A stretch of DNA of 64,000 nt from Affinirhizobium straminoryzae (GTDB taxonomy: Bacteria; Pseudomonadota; Alphaproteobacteria; Rhizobiales; Rhizobiaceae), in NCBI RefSeq assembly GCF_007004135.1, contig NZ_VJMG01000010.1:62001-126000 (forward strand), read 5' to 3'. Made by a program: the position numbers and the translations under genes. The notes beneath the pieces were generated by a model. The model saw nothing but the letters and a program-made list of their open reading frames with translations, ran no database searches and was not told where the DNA came from. Positions 47,851-57,842 of the stretch are shown here, piece after piece (within the stretch, counting starts at the first letter, position 1; every line of letters begins with the position of its first letter).

Positions 47851-48648
47851 CTATCGTAGCGTCAGGCCACCATCGACGGTGATCACCTCGCCAGTGGTAA
47901 ACGACCCTGCATCGCTGGCAAGGTAGACAACGGATCCGGCAAGCTCCTCCACGGTGCCGATCCGGTTCTGCACCGCGCCCTTTGCCCAATGATTGGCAAC
48001 CACATCCGGATGCTCGCGCAGAACTTCGTCGGTCAGTTCCGTGCGGATATAACCGGGCGCAAGCGCGTTGACGCGAATGTTGTGCTCGGCCCATTCGGTT
48101 GCAAGCGCCTTTGTGAGCATATGCACGCCGGCCTTGGACACGTTATAGGCGGCATGACGGAAGGGCCAGTTGACGATCCGCCCCGACATGGAGCCGATAT
48201 TGATGATCGAACCGCTCTTCTGCGCGATCATCTGCCGCCCGACATGCTTGGAGACCAGGAAGACACCATCGAGATTGACGGCCATGGTCTGCCGCCATTG
48301 GTCGAGGCTGCAGTCTTCGGCGGGCGTCGGGAGCACAATACCGGCATTGTTGATGAGGATGTCGATTCGGCCGAAGCGATCGACCACGGCCTGCGTCATG
48401 CGTTCGACATCGCCTTCATCAGACACGTCGGCCTGAACAGCAAAGCTGTCGCGCCCCTGCGCCCTCAGACCGGCAGCCACGTCCTCGGCACGCTCCATCG
48501 AGGAGCGGACAACGATGGCGACATCCGCGCCATGGGCGGCCAGTGCCTCGGCCAGGGCCTTGCCGATACCGCGCGACCCGCCGGTGACGACGGCCCTGCG
48601 GCCCGTGAGATCGAACAGGCGGCGATAGTCTGTTGCCGTGTTGGACAT
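47851..48648 (-). CDS. Short-chain dehydrogenase/reductase, candidate sugar-acid dehydrogenase
   Basis: A 265-residue classical SDR. It has TGGSRGIG at 22-29, NNAG at 100-103, catalytic Ser153, Tyr168 and Lys172 (AAYNVSKAG), and VDGGLTLR at the end. It is the last gene of the leftward GntR-UxaA-GMC-SDR set. In non-phosphorylated L-fucose pathways an SDR oxidises 2-keto-3-deoxy-L-fuconate at C4, and this gene could fill that step. Polyol or sugar 3- or 5-dehydrogenase is the alternative. Confidence 0.9.
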   Translation of the reverse strand: MSNTATDYRRLFDLTGRRAVVTGGSRGIGKALAEALAAHGADVAIVVRSSMERAEDVAAGLRAQGRDSFAVQADVSDEGDVERMTQAVVDRFGRIDILINNAGIVLPTPAEDCSLDQWRQTMAVNLDGVFLVSKHVGRQMIAQKSGSIINIGSMSGRIVNWPFRHAAYNVSKAGVHMLTKALATEWAEHNIRVNALAPGYIRTELTDEVLREHPDVVANHWAKGAVQNRIGTVEELAGSVVYLASDAGSFTTGEVITVDGGLTLR

Positions 48649-48676
48649 TGTCTTTCCTCCCAGAAAATTGGACGTT

Positions 48677-50245
48677 TCAGGCAGCCGTCGGCGATGCTTC
48701 GGGCGTGGCGGTCACGGTTTCGCCCCAGCGGGCGAGAATATGTTCGGCGGTGCGCTGCGCCTGTGCGACGATGGTGAGCGACGGGTTAACCGCCGTCGAG
48801 GACGGCAGGAAGGAGGCATCGACGACATAGAGATTGTCGATATCCCAGACCTTGCAATGCGGGTCCAGCACCGAGCTTTCCGGCGCCTTTCCGAAGCGCG
48901 CGGTGCCGCACTGATGCATGGAGACCTTGATATCCATCTTGTTGGTGATGATCAGCGGATAGCCGAGCGACCGCATGATACGCGACCAGACCTTCACCAG
49001 CTCATTGTGGGATTTCAGGTTGTTGGCGGTATAGCTGAGGCGGATGCGACCATCGGGATCTACGGTCACGCGGTTGTCCGGGTCGGGCAGGTCCTCCGAC
49101 ATCAGCCACCAGTCCACGCTGCGATCGGCAAAGGCCGACATCAGCCATTCCGGCGCCCAGGCGGCACTCGCCGTCAGCATGCCGCCCTGCAACTTGCCAA
49201 GCCCCTGCACATTGCCGAGCGGATAGGGCTTCTCGCTGTTGGCGAGGTAGAAATCATTGATGGCCATCGACTTCTGGAAGACCACGCGATTTTTCTTGAA
49301 CGGCGAGATCGCCATCATCGCCGTGTTGTTATGGGCCATGTAATTGCGGCCAAGCTGATCGGACATGTTGTTGCCGAGACCGCGCTTGTGGGCATCATTG
49401 GCCGAGCGCAGCAAAAGTGCTGCCGAATTGATGGCGCCGGCACTGGAGACGAAAAGATCGGCCTCGACCACCTGCCGCTCCCCCCTGTGGGTCAGTTCCA
49501 CGCCGGTGACGCGCTTGCCGCCCGGATCGGTCAGCAGGCGATGCACGAAGGTTTCGGTGATCAGTTCGATCTTGCCCCTGGCCTTAGCCAGCGCCGGATT
49601 GACCAGGCGCACTTCCGCATCGCCCTTGGCGCCCAGTTTGCAGGCGAAACCGTCGCAGGTGCGACAGCGGATACAGCTGCCACCCTGATGGTAATCGATG
49701 GCGATCGGCAGCGGAAACGGATTAAGTCCACGCGCCTTCAGCTTCTTCTCGAAGAAGGCGATTTCGGGTTCATGGCCGATGGCCGGGTGCGGCATCGGAC
49801 CGGAGCGCGGCGGCTCGGTCGGATCAAGCCCCGCCGTGCCATGGGTTCCCATCAGACGCTCGGCGATGGCGTAATAGGGCTCGAACTCGTCATAGGAAAC
49901 CGGCCAGGCCGGCGCCACGCCCGCCTCGTGCTGCAGGTCCTCGAAATCCTCCCGGCGAAAGCGCAGTGTCGCCGCGCCGAAGAACTTGCTGTTACCCCCC
50001 ACATAGTAATAGGTGCTGGGATTGAAGAGCTGGCCATGCCTGTCGCGCCACTCCTCCTTTGTGGCATATTTCTTCTTGTGAAAAACGGCGTCGACGCTCC
50101 AGTTGTCGTCCTCGCGGACCAGGCGCGGCCCGCGTTCGATCATCAGGATGCTGCGACCGCTATCGGCCAGGCGATTGGCAAGGGCACCACCACCAACGCC
50201 CGCTCCCACGATGATCACATCGTAAAATGTCTTCAACTCACTCAT
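48677..50245 (-). CDS. GMC-family FAD oxidoreductase with a four-cysteine cluster
   Basis: A 522-residue flavoprotein. The N-terminal GAGVGGGALANRLAD (residues 14-28) binds the FAD adenosine, and the C-terminal MHQCGTARFG and STAVNPSLT carry the active-site His/Asn region. An unusual feature is Cys191, Cys194, Cys197 and Cys202 (C-x2-C-x2-C-x4-C), which could bind an iron-sulfur cluster passing electrons from the flavin to an acceptor, as is known for some GMC sugar dehydrogenases. There is no signal peptide. ATG 50,245 follows GGGAGAGAG. It probably oxidises a sugar or sugar-derived alcohol in this island. Confidence 0.9.
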   Translation of the reverse strand: MSELKTFYDVIIVGAGVGGGALANRLADSGRSILMIERGPRLVREDDNWSVDAVFHKKKYATKEEWRDRHGQLFNPSTYYYVGGNSKFFGAATLRFRREDFEDLQHEAGVAPAWPVSYDEFEPYYAIAERLMGTHGTAGLDPTEPPRSGPMPHPAIGHEPEIAFFEKKLKARGLNPFPLPIAIDYHQGGSCIRCRTCDGFACKLGAKGDAEVRLVNPALAKARGKIELITETFVHRLLTDPGGKRVTGVELTHRGERQVVEADLFVSSAGAINSAALLLRSANDAHKRGLGNNMSDQLGRNYMAHNNTAMMAISPFKKNRVVFQKSMAINDFYLANSEKPYPLGNVQGLGKLQGGMLTASAAWAPEWLMSAFADRSVDWWLMSEDLPDPDNRVTVDPDGRIRLSYTANNLKSHNELVKVWSRIMRSLGYPLIITNKMDIKVSMHQCGTARFGKAPESSVLDPHCKVWDIDNLYVVDASFLPSSTAVNPSLTIVAQAQRTAEHILARWGETVTATPEASPTAA

Positions 50246-50289
50246 GTCTCTCTCCCGTGCCTGCGTGTCCTTCCTCCGAAGGGCGCTCC

Positions 50290-51822
50290 TCACATGATTG
50301 CGCCCACCTGCCAGGGCACGAATTCGTTATCGCCATAATTGTAGGTTTCACTCAGCGTTCGCGCGCCGGACGCTGTGGCGATCACCGCCTCGAAGATGCG
50401 CCGGCCGACCTCCTCCACCGTCTCGTCACCGGTGACGATGGTGCCGCAATTCAGGTCCATGTCCTCCTGCATCCGCTCATACATCGGGGTGTTCGTGGCA
50501 AGCTTCAGCGATGGCGCGGGCTTGAAGCCCGAGACCGAGCCACGCCCGGTGGTGAAGCAGATGACCGTGCAGCCGCCCGCCACCTGCCCGGTCACCGCGA
50601 TCGGGTCGTAGCCGGGCGTATCCATGAACACGAACCCGCTTTCGGTAATCCGCTCGGCATATTCGTAGACGGCGTTGAGCCGTGTCGTGCCGCCCTTGGC
50701 GACAGCACCCAGCGATTTTTCAAGAATGGTGGTCAGCCCGCCCGCCTTGTTGCCATGCGAGGGATTGTTGTTGAGCTCTGCCTGCCCGCGTTCGGCGTAA
50801 TCGCGCCACCACTCGATGCGCTGCAGAAGCTTCTGCGCCACCTCCGGGTTCCTGGCGCGGCGTGTCAGCAGATGTTCGGCACCGTAGATTTCCGGCGTCT
50901 CCGCCAGACAGGCCGTGCCGCCATGGCTCACCAGAAGATCGGCCGCATGGCCGAGCGCAGGATTGGCCGAGATGCCGGAATAGCCGTCCGATCCGCCACA
51001 TTCCAGCGCCAGCTTCAGCTTCGATACCGGCTGCGGCGTGCGCTCCAGCGCATTGACCGCAGGCAGCATCGCGTCGATTGCGGCGATGGTCGCCTCGATC
51101 GATTTACGCGTGCCGCCGGTTGCCTGGATGGTGAGTGTATGGAACCGTTCTCCCTCCTTGAGGCCATGCGCGGCAAGCAGGGCGGGGATCTGGTTGGTTT
51201 CGCAGCCAAGACCGATCATGACCACGCCGCCAACATTGGCATGGGTGGCATAGCCGGCCAGCGTGCGGGTGAGATAGCGATAGCCTTCCGCCGCCGTGTT
51301 GATGGCGCAGCCGCCCGCATGGGTGAGCGCAATGACGCCATCGACATTGGGATAGGCCTCAAGCCGCCCCGGCAGGGCATAATGCTGCGCAACGGCCTTG
51401 GCGACCGTGGCCGAACAGTTCACCGAGGAAACGATGGCAATGTAGTTGCGCGTTCCCGCCTCGCCGTTCGGCCGTTCGAACCCCAGAAATGTCGCCGGGG
51501 CGGGGACAAGCGCCACCTCTCTGGCATCCACACAGAATTCATGGGCAAGCTCCACGTCCCGCATGGCCATGTTGTGGGTATGAACATGGTCGCCAACGCG
51601 GATTTCGCGAGTCGCGAAACCAATGACCTGTCCGTATTTGACGATGGCATCGCCAGGTGCCAGGGACACGATTGCAACCTTGTGGCCCTGCGTAATCCTG
51701 CTGCTCGGGCTTGCACCACCAAGCTCCGGAAGTGCGGCCGGCTCAAGCGTTATGCGGGCAACCGCCACGTTATCGAGCGCATTCAGCCGCAACAGAGGCG
51801 ACGAAGCCGAATAGATCGTCAT
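50290..51822 (-). CDS. UxaA-family sugar-acid dehydratase (altronate/galactarate dehydratase type)
   Basis: A 510-residue dehydratase. It has an N-terminal SAF-like domain (about 1-95, with GHKVAIVSLAPGDAIVKYG) and the UxaA catalytic region, with TRNYIAIVSSVNCSATVA, THAGGCAI, GLGCETNQI and ECGGSDGYSGISANPA. These enzymes remove water from sugar acids such as altronate or galactarate with an iron centre. UxaA-type enzymes are also linked to L-fuconate dehydration in Campylobacter fucose loci, which suits the neighbours here. ATG 51,822 has AAGGA at ideal spacing; ATG 51,828 overlaps the GntR stop. Confidence 0.9.
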   Translation of the reverse strand: MTIYSASSPLLRLNALDNVAVARITLEPAALPELGGASPSSRITQGHKVAIVSLAPGDAIVKYGQVIGFATREIRVGDHVHTHNMAMRDVELAHEFCVDAREVALVPAPATFLGFERPNGEAGTRNYIAIVSSVNCSATVAKAVAQHYALPGRLEAYPNVDGVIALTHAGGCAINTAAEGYRYLTRTLAGYATHANVGGVVMIGLGCETNQIPALLAAHGLKEGERFHTLTIQATGGTRKSIEATIAAIDAMLPAVNALERTPQPVSKLKLALECGGSDGYSGISANPALGHAADLLVSHGGTACLAETPEIYGAEHLLTRRARNPEVAQKLLQRIEWWRDYAERGQAELNNNPSHGNKAGGLTTILEKSLGAVAKGGTTRLNAVYEYAERITESGFVFMDTPGYDPIAVTGQVAGGCTVICFTTGRGSVSGFKPAPSLKLATNTPMYERMQEDMDLNCGTIVTGDETVEEVGRRIFEAVIATASGARTLSETYNYGDNEFVPWQVGAIM

Positions 51823-51824
51823 TC

Positions 51825-52508
51825 TCATTCCTTTCCGTCAAAGAGGGCGCCCTGCTCTTCATACATTCGCGCCATGACCGCGAAGGACGTGTCGAGATGG
51901 ATGCGCATGGCCAGCTCCGCCTGATCGGCACTGCGGCTTGCCAATGCCCGCACGATGGTGTCGTGCTGCTCTGTCACCATCGCCAGATGGCCGGGAACCG
52001 GTGCGCTCAGTTGGCGCATGCGATCGAGATGCACCTTCGCAAGGGTGATGAATTTCCAGATCCGCGGATAGCCGCTGATGCCGGCAATCGCGCTGTGGAA
52101 CATGTCGTCGCAGTCGAGATACTTCTCGAGCTCATTGCTCGCGAGAATGCCTTCCATCTGGGCGATCAGCGTCTTCAGACGGTCGATCTCGGCGTCGGTG
52201 ACATTGGCCACGGCCTTGCGCACGCTTTCGATCTCGAGCGCGCGCCGAATGACGAAACCTTCCTCTGCCACCTTGAACGAGATGCGGCTGACATAGGTGC
52301 CGGAGTGCGGAAAGATGTCGACGAGCCCCTCGTCCGCAAGCCGCTGCAAGGCCTCACGGACCGGCGTGCGGGATACGCCGAACTCGGCGCAAAGCTCCTT
52401 CTCGGAGATCACCGCCCCTGGCTGCATCTCTAGATGGACAATCGCCTGCCTCAACAACCAATATATTTGTTCGGCCTTCGGGACAGGTCTTGTTTTGTCT
52501 GTATCCAT
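51825..52508 (-). CDS. FCD-family GntR transcriptional regulator of the sugar-acid island
   Basis: A 227-residue regulator. Its winged helix (about 12-80) has FGVSRTPVREALQRLADEGLV, and the FCD domain follows, with CDDMFHSAIAGISG in its effector site. It is first in the leftward operon and divergent from the rightward sugar operon, the usual place for a local repressor. A dyad at 52,592-52,606 overlaps a good promoter in the shared gap. Expected inducers are sugar acids or their lactones; this is inference. Confidence 0.91.
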   Translation of the reverse strand: MDTDKTRPVPKAEQIYWLLRQAIVHLEMQPGAVISEKELCAEFGVSRTPVREALQRLADEGLVDIFPHSGTYVSRISFKVAEEGFVIRRALEIESVRKAVANVTDAEIDRLKTLIAQMEGILASNELEKYLDCDDMFHSAIAGISGYPRIWKFITLAKVHLDRMRQLSAPVPGHLAMVTEQHDTIVRALASRSADQAELAMRIHLDTSFAVMARMYEEQGALFDGKE

Positions 52509-52774
52509 ATCAATCTCACGAAAATCAACATTTTAGGAGGTTCACAGGAAGTTTCAGAACCATGTTGACAGCTGCTTTTCGATCTGCATTTATATAACTC
52601 ATATATTAGTTTGGGGCGCAAGAGGAAATTTGCAGGCCTCAAGGGAGCGAACGCCCGGGCTGGCGAGGAGGCCGGCCCGGGCCATCATCAGCATAAAAGA
52701 CAGTGACATCGCACCGGCAAGGCGCAGCCATATCGGCTCGCGCGCAGAGCCGATGGCCGAAAGACAGGCAGCAC
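52509..52774. promoter_or_regulatory. Divergent promoter region of the sugar-acid island
   Basis: A gap of 266 bases. On the plus strand a perfect -35 box TTGACA is at 52,565-52,570, with TTTATA (52,589-52,594) or TATATA (52,591-52,596) as -10 at 18-20 bases spacing. The dyad ATATA-ACTCA-TATAT at 52,592-52,606 overlaps this -10 and the start-site region, as expected for a repressor site. Confidence 0.6.
52592..52606. promoter_or_regulatory. Candidate GntR operator ATATA-ACTCA-TATAT
   Basis: Perfect 5-base arms around a 5-base spacer, placed over the -10 of the rightward operon and 84 bases before the GntR start. It differs from the TTGTAT[A/T]C element of the first island, consistent with a different regulator. 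Confidence 0.5.
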
Positions 52775-53887
52775 ATGGCGACCATCAATTATCTCACGCG
52801 CATCGAATTCGATGCGGGCTCCATCTCAAGGCTTCCGGGCCTGCTGGCCGAACTTGGTGTGCGTCAGCCTCTGATCGCGACGGACAAGGGGCTGGTTTCG
52901 GCAGGCCTCGTCGACCAGGTCCTTGCGCTCTTCGACCGGAGACCGGTCGTGTTCGACGCGACACCGGCCAATCCGACTGAGGATGCCGTCATGGCCGCTT
53001 ACGCCCTTTATGATGCGGAGAAGTGCGACGGCATCGTCGGTCTGGGCGGCGGATCGTCTCTCGACCTCGCCAAGGCCGTACGGCTGCTGACCGGCCATGC
53101 TGCGCCGCTTGCGCAATATACGGCCGTGGAAGGCGGCGCCGCGAAGATCCATGGCAGGATATGCCCGATGATTGCCGTGCCCACCACCTCGGGCACGGGG
53201 TCCGAAGTCGGCCGCGCCGCCGTCATCATCACGGCGGAGGGGCGCAAGCTCGGCATCCTCAGCGCTCACATGCTGCCGTCGATTGCGCTTTGCGATCCGG
53301 AACTGACCTACGGGCTGCCACCGTTTCTTACCGCAGCGACGGGCATGGATGCGCTCTCGCACTGTCTCGAAACCTATATGGGGCCATCGATCAACCCGCC
53401 CGCCGATGCGATTGCGCTCGACGGGTTGAAGCGCGGCTTTCCCGCGATCCGCAAGGCGGTGGCCGATGGCCAGGACCGTAACGCCCGCTGGGACATGATG
53501 ATGGCAGCGCTCGAGGGGGCCATGGCCTTCCAGAAAGGTCTCGGCGCCGTGCATGCGCTGACCCATCCACTCGGCGCCATTCGCGAACTCAACCTGCATC
53601 ACGGCACGCTGAATGCCGTGCTGATGCCGGCCGTGCTGCGCTTCAACCGCCCGGTGATCGGCGAAAAGTGGGATGTGATGACCGAAATCCTCGGTGGTCA
53701 GCCGGATGAGGTCATCGCCGCGTTGAACCGCGATATCGGCATGCCCTCCGGCCTCACCGCAATGGGCGTGACGGACGCAATGATGGACAAGGTTTCCGGC
53801 GAAGCGCTGATGGATCATTGCCATGCCACCAATCCGCGGCGCGCGAGCCGGGAAGACTACCGGATGCTTCTGCAGGAATCGGCCTGA
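52775..53887 (+). CDS. Iron-containing alcohol dehydrogenase
   Basis: A 370-residue group III alcohol dehydrogenase. GGGSSLDLAK at 91-100 binds NAD. Metal ligands by family comparison are Asp192, His196 (MDALSHCLE), His264 (THPLG) and His276 (HHGTLN). ATG 52,775 is used; the frame is open 24 codons further. It is the first gene of the rightward operon. In an L-fucose-type pathway it could reduce lactaldehyde to propanediol, as FucO does, or oxidise a pathway alcohol. Confidence 0.92.
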   Translation: MATINYLTRIEFDAGSISRLPGLLAELGVRQPLIATDKGLVSAGLVDQVLALFDRRPVVFDATPANPTEDAVMAAYALYDAEKCDGIVGLGGGSSLDLAKAVRLLTGHAAPLAQYTAVEGGAAKIHGRICPMIAVPTTSGTGSEVGRAAVIITAEGRKLGILSAHMLPSIALCDPELTYGLPPFLTAATGMDALSHCLETYMGPSINPPADAIALDGLKRGFPAIRKAVADGQDRNARWDMMMAALEGAMAFQKGLGAVHALTHPLGAIRELNLHHGTLNAVLMPAVLRFNRPVIGEKWDVMTEILGGQPDEVIAALNRDIGMPSGLTAMGVTDAMMDKVSGEALMDHCHATNPRRASREDYRMLLQESA

Positions 53888-53927
53888 GGCCATTACGGCG
53901 CATCCCCAATCCAGGAATTGAAGAACC

Positions 53928-54959
53928 ATGAAAGCGACTGACAAACGTCCCGTTGGCAAAACCGGCATCAGCGTCACCGCCCTCGGCGTGGGCAGCGCGC
54001 CGCTGGGTGGCCTTTACGCCCCCGTGGCGAAAGAGGATGCCACGGCCATGCTGACCGAAGCCTGGAATGCAGGACTTCGCTATTTCGACACGGCGCCGAT
54101 GTACGGCAACACCCGCGCCGAACATCTCGTCGGGGAATTGCTGAGGGAAAAGAGCCCGGAAAGCCGCGACTGGGTGATTTCCACCAAGGTCGGTCGCCTG
54201 ATGACCACCGAGCGGGCCGGCCGCACGCTGCCCCCCGCACCCCCGAAGAACCCCCTCGATCCCGGCTGGTGGAACGGGCTCGATTTCCGCGAGGTGTTCG
54301 ACTACAGCTACGACGGCGTGATGCGCAGCTTCGATGATAGCCAGCAGCGTCTCGGTTTTCCCCGTCCCGACCTTCTCTTTGTGCACGACATCGGTCGCGT
54401 CACCCATGCCGATCTGCATGAGCATCACTGGACCGCATTGACCAGGGGCGGCGGCTTCAAGGCGCTCTCCGAACTGCGCGATGCCGGCGACATCAGGGGC
54501 TTCGGCCTTGGGGTCAACGAGTGGCAGATCATCCGCGATGCGCTGGAGGAGGCCGATCTCGACTGTTCCATGCTGGCCGGTCGCTATACGCTTCTCGATC
54601 AGGATGCCGAGGAGGAATTCCTGCCGCTGGCCGAACGGCACGGCATGGCGCTGGTGGTGGCCGGCGTCTTCAACTCCGGGATTCTGGCTTCAACCTCCGG
54701 CCGGCGAAAGTTCAACTATGCCGACGCGCCCGCCGATATGATCGAGCGCGCCGAACAGCTGCGCGCTGTCTGCGACAGCTTCAGCGTGCCGCTTCCTGCC
54801 GCCGCCATCCAGTTTCCCTTGCGCCATCCGGCGACCACCTGCGTCGCAATCGGCGCGAAGACGGCGGCGCAGATCGCCGCCAACATCGAATGGTTCGAAC
54901 AGGACATTCCCGAGGAGCTTTGGGCGACGCTGAAGTCCAGGGGCCTGACCAACCGCTGA
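53928..54959 (+). CDS. Aldo/keto reductase (aldose 1-dehydrogenase / L-fucose dehydrogenase-like)
   Basis: A 343-residue AKR with the complete tetrad Asp54, Tyr59, Lys87 and His153. The pattern FDTAPMYGNTRAEHLVGELL, the PPAPPKNPLDPG region and GFGLGVNEWQ match D-threo-aldose/L-fucose 1-dehydrogenases, which oxidise the sugar to its lactone with NAD(P). It is followed by a fucose-type mutarotase and a fuconolactonase-like gene, a coherent pathway order. Confidence 0.92.
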   Translation: MKATDKRPVGKTGISVTALGVGSAPLGGLYAPVAKEDATAMLTEAWNAGLRYFDTAPMYGNTRAEHLVGELLREKSPESRDWVISTKVGRLMTTERAGRTLPPAPPKNPLDPGWWNGLDFREVFDYSYDGVMRSFDDSQQRLGFPRPDLLFVHDIGRVTHADLHEHHWTALTRGGGFKALSELRDAGDIRGFGLGVNEWQIIRDALEEADLDCSMLAGRYTLLDQDAEEEFLPLAERHGMALVVAGVFNSGILASTSGRRKFNYADAPADMIERAEQLRAVCDSFSVPLPAAAIQFPLRHPATTCVAIGAKTAAQIAANIEWFEQDIPEELWATLKSRGLTNR

Positions 54960-54983
54960 TCGATACAGTCCGGGAGACATAGC

Positions 54984-55409
54984 ATGCTGAAGACCATCCA
55001 TCCCCTTCTGACCGGCGATCTTCTGGCCATTCTGGCAGACATGGGCCATGGCGACGAAATCGTGATCACGGACGCCAATTTCCCCGCCGTGGCGGTGGCG
55101 GAACGTCTCGTCCAGATGCCGGGTATCGATGCCTGCGCGGTGCTGGAAGCGATCCTCTCCCTGCTGCCGCTCGATGACTTTGTCGATTTTCCCGCTGCCG
55201 TCATGGATGCGCCCGGGGAGCGCCCCGCCATCTATGCCGAGTTCGAAACCCTGATCGAACGTGCCGAGCATCGCCGCATCGACCTCCAGCCCATCGATCG
55301 CTTTGCCTTCTACGACCGCTCGAAGACCGCCTTTGCCGTGGTGTCCACGGGCGAGCGGCGGCTCTACGGAAACATCATCCTCAAGAAGGGCGTAGTGCGT
55401 CCCGCCTGA
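54984..55409 (+). CDS. RbsD/FucU-family sugar mutarotase
   Basis: A 141-residue protein. KTIHPLLTGDLLAILADMGHGDEI carries the two family histidines (His6 and His22), followed by ITDANFPA; ILKKGVV is at the C-terminus. The family interconverts anomers of ribose or L-fucose so that the dehydrogenase and transporter receive the right form. The length and the neighbours fit FucU better than RbsD. GGGAGA precedes the ATG. Confidence 0.92.
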   Translation: MLKTIHPLLTGDLLAILADMGHGDEIVITDANFPAVAVAERLVQMPGIDACAVLEAILSLLPLDDFVDFPAAVMDAPGERPAIYAEFETLIERAEHRRIDLQPIDRFAFYDRSKTAFAVVSTGERRLYGNIILKKGVVRPA

Positions 55410-55433
55410 CGCGCCACCGGGGAGGAGACCCTT

Positions 55434-56258
<825 letters not shown>

Positions 56259-56300
56259 CATCGGCCGGTCGGGAAACCGGTTATCATGAGGAGGAATGAG

Positions 56301-57842
56301 TTGTCGTCCAATCTTGAGGAGCAGAGCCGCACGCCGCCCTTCGTCCGGCTTGCCGGGATTTCCAAATCCTTCGGCCAGGTGAAGGTGTTGAAGGACATTT
56401 CCTTCGACGTTCGGCCCGGCGAAATCCACGCACTGCTCGGTGAAAACGGCGCGGGCAAATCGACGATGATCAAGATCCTCTCCGGCCTTCACCAGCCGGA
56501 TGGCGGCCGGATGGAGATCGAGGGCCAGCCGATGCGGTTTGCCTCCGCCAGGGATGCCAATGCGGCCGGCATCGCAACCGTCTACCAGGAGCTGCTGCTG
56601 TTTCCCGAGCTGACGGTCGCCGAAAACATCTTCCTTGGTCACTATCCGCGAAAGGCCATGGGCCGCATCGACTGGACCGCGGCCCGGGCCGGGGCCCGCG
56701 CGCTGCTGGATAGCCTCGACTGTCATGATCTCGATGTCGATACCCGCATCGCCACGCTTTCGGTGGCACAGCGCCAGCGCGTCGAGATCGCCAAGGCGCT
56801 CTCGCACAAGGCCCGCATTCTGATCATGGACGAGCCGACAGCCTCGCTCACCGAAAAGGACGTGACCCGGTTGATGGAGGTGGTGCGCAGCCTGAAGGCG
56901 CGCGGCGTCGGTATTGTCTATGTCAGCCATCGCATGCCGGAAATCTTCGCACTGGCGGACCGCGTTTCGGTGCTGCGCGACGGCATGATGATCGACACGC
57001 GTGCGATCGCGGATGCAGACGAAGCCACCCTGGTCTCGCTGATGGTGGGGCGCTCGATCGAGCAGCTTTTCCCCAAGGGCGAGGCAAAGATCGGCGAACC
57101 GGTGCTGGACGTATCCCGGCTCAACCATGGCCGTCTGGTGCGCGACATTTCCTTCACCCTGAAGCGTGGCGAGGTGCTGGGCATTGCCGGGCTCGTCGGC
57201 TCGGGCCGCACGGAGCTGGCGCTGACACTGTTCGGCATCACGCCCGCCACATCGGGGGAGATCCGGGTCATGGGCAAGCCGGTCTCGATCCGTACGCCGC
57301 GCCAGGCCCGCGATCTCGGGCTCGCCTATGTGCCGGAGGACCGCGGCCTGCAGGGTCTCGTGAAGTCCATGACCATCAATGAAAACCTCTCCATGGCAGC
57401 GCTCGATCGCATCGCGCCCGGCCTCTTCCTGAATTTTGCGGAAGAAGCCAGGCGGGCCGTCGATGCCGTCAGGCGGCTGGGTGTTCGGGCGCGCGCCGGC
57501 ATCCACCAGCCGGTCGGCGAGCTTTCCGGCGGCAACCAACAGAAGGTGGTCATTGCCAAATGGCTGGAAACCCGGCCGGACATCCTCATTCTCGATGAGC
57601 CCACGCGCGGGGTCGACGTCGGGGCCAAGGCGGAAATTCACGCCATGATGAGTGATCTTGCCGCCAAGGGCCTCGCCATCATCATGATCTCCAGTGAACT
57701 GCCGGAAGTGATCGGCATGAGTGACCGGATTCTGGTGATGAACAATGGTCAGGTCACCGGCATGATCGACCGGGCGGACGCCACACCGGAAACCGTCGGC
57801 GCGGCCATGACGGCACAGACGAAGTCGAAGGAGGCCGCGTGA
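56301..57842 (+). CDS. Sugar ABC transporter ATP-binding protein (RbsA/MglA-like, double domain)
   Basis: A 513-residue double ATPase. The first half has Walker A GENGAGKSTMIK, the signature region LSVAQRQRVEIAKAL and Walker B ILIMDEPTASL. The second half has the degenerate P-loop GLVGSGRTEL and LSGGNQQKVVIAKWL with DEPTRGVD, as usual for ribose/galactose-type importers. TTG 56,301 is preferred because AGGAGG sits six bases before it; an in-frame ATG at 56,286 would place that sequence inside the gene. It energises the two permeases that follow. Confidence 0.93.
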   Translation: MSSNLEEQSRTPPFVRLAGISKSFGQVKVLKDISFDVRPGEIHALLGENGAGKSTMIKILSGLHQPDGGRMEIEGQPMRFASARDANAAGIATVYQELLLFPELTVAENIFLGHYPRKAMGRIDWTAARAGARALLDSLDCHDLDVDTRIATLSVAQRQRVEIAKALSHKARILIMDEPTASLTEKDVTRLMEVVRSLKARGVGIVYVSHRMPEIFALADRVSVLRDGMMIDTRAIADADEATLVSLMVGRSIEQLFPKGEAKIGEPVLDVSRLNHGRLVRDISFTLKRGEVLGIAGLVGSGRTELALTLFGITPATSGEIRVMGKPVSIRTPRQARDLGLAYVPEDRGLQGLVKSMTINENLSMAALDRIAPGLFLNFAEEARRAVDAVRRLGVRARAGIHQPVGELSGGNQQKVVIAKWLETRPDILILDEPTRGVDVGAKAEIHAMMSDLAAKGLAIIMISSELPEVIGMSDRILVMNNGQVTGMIDRADATPETVGAAMTAQTKSKEAA

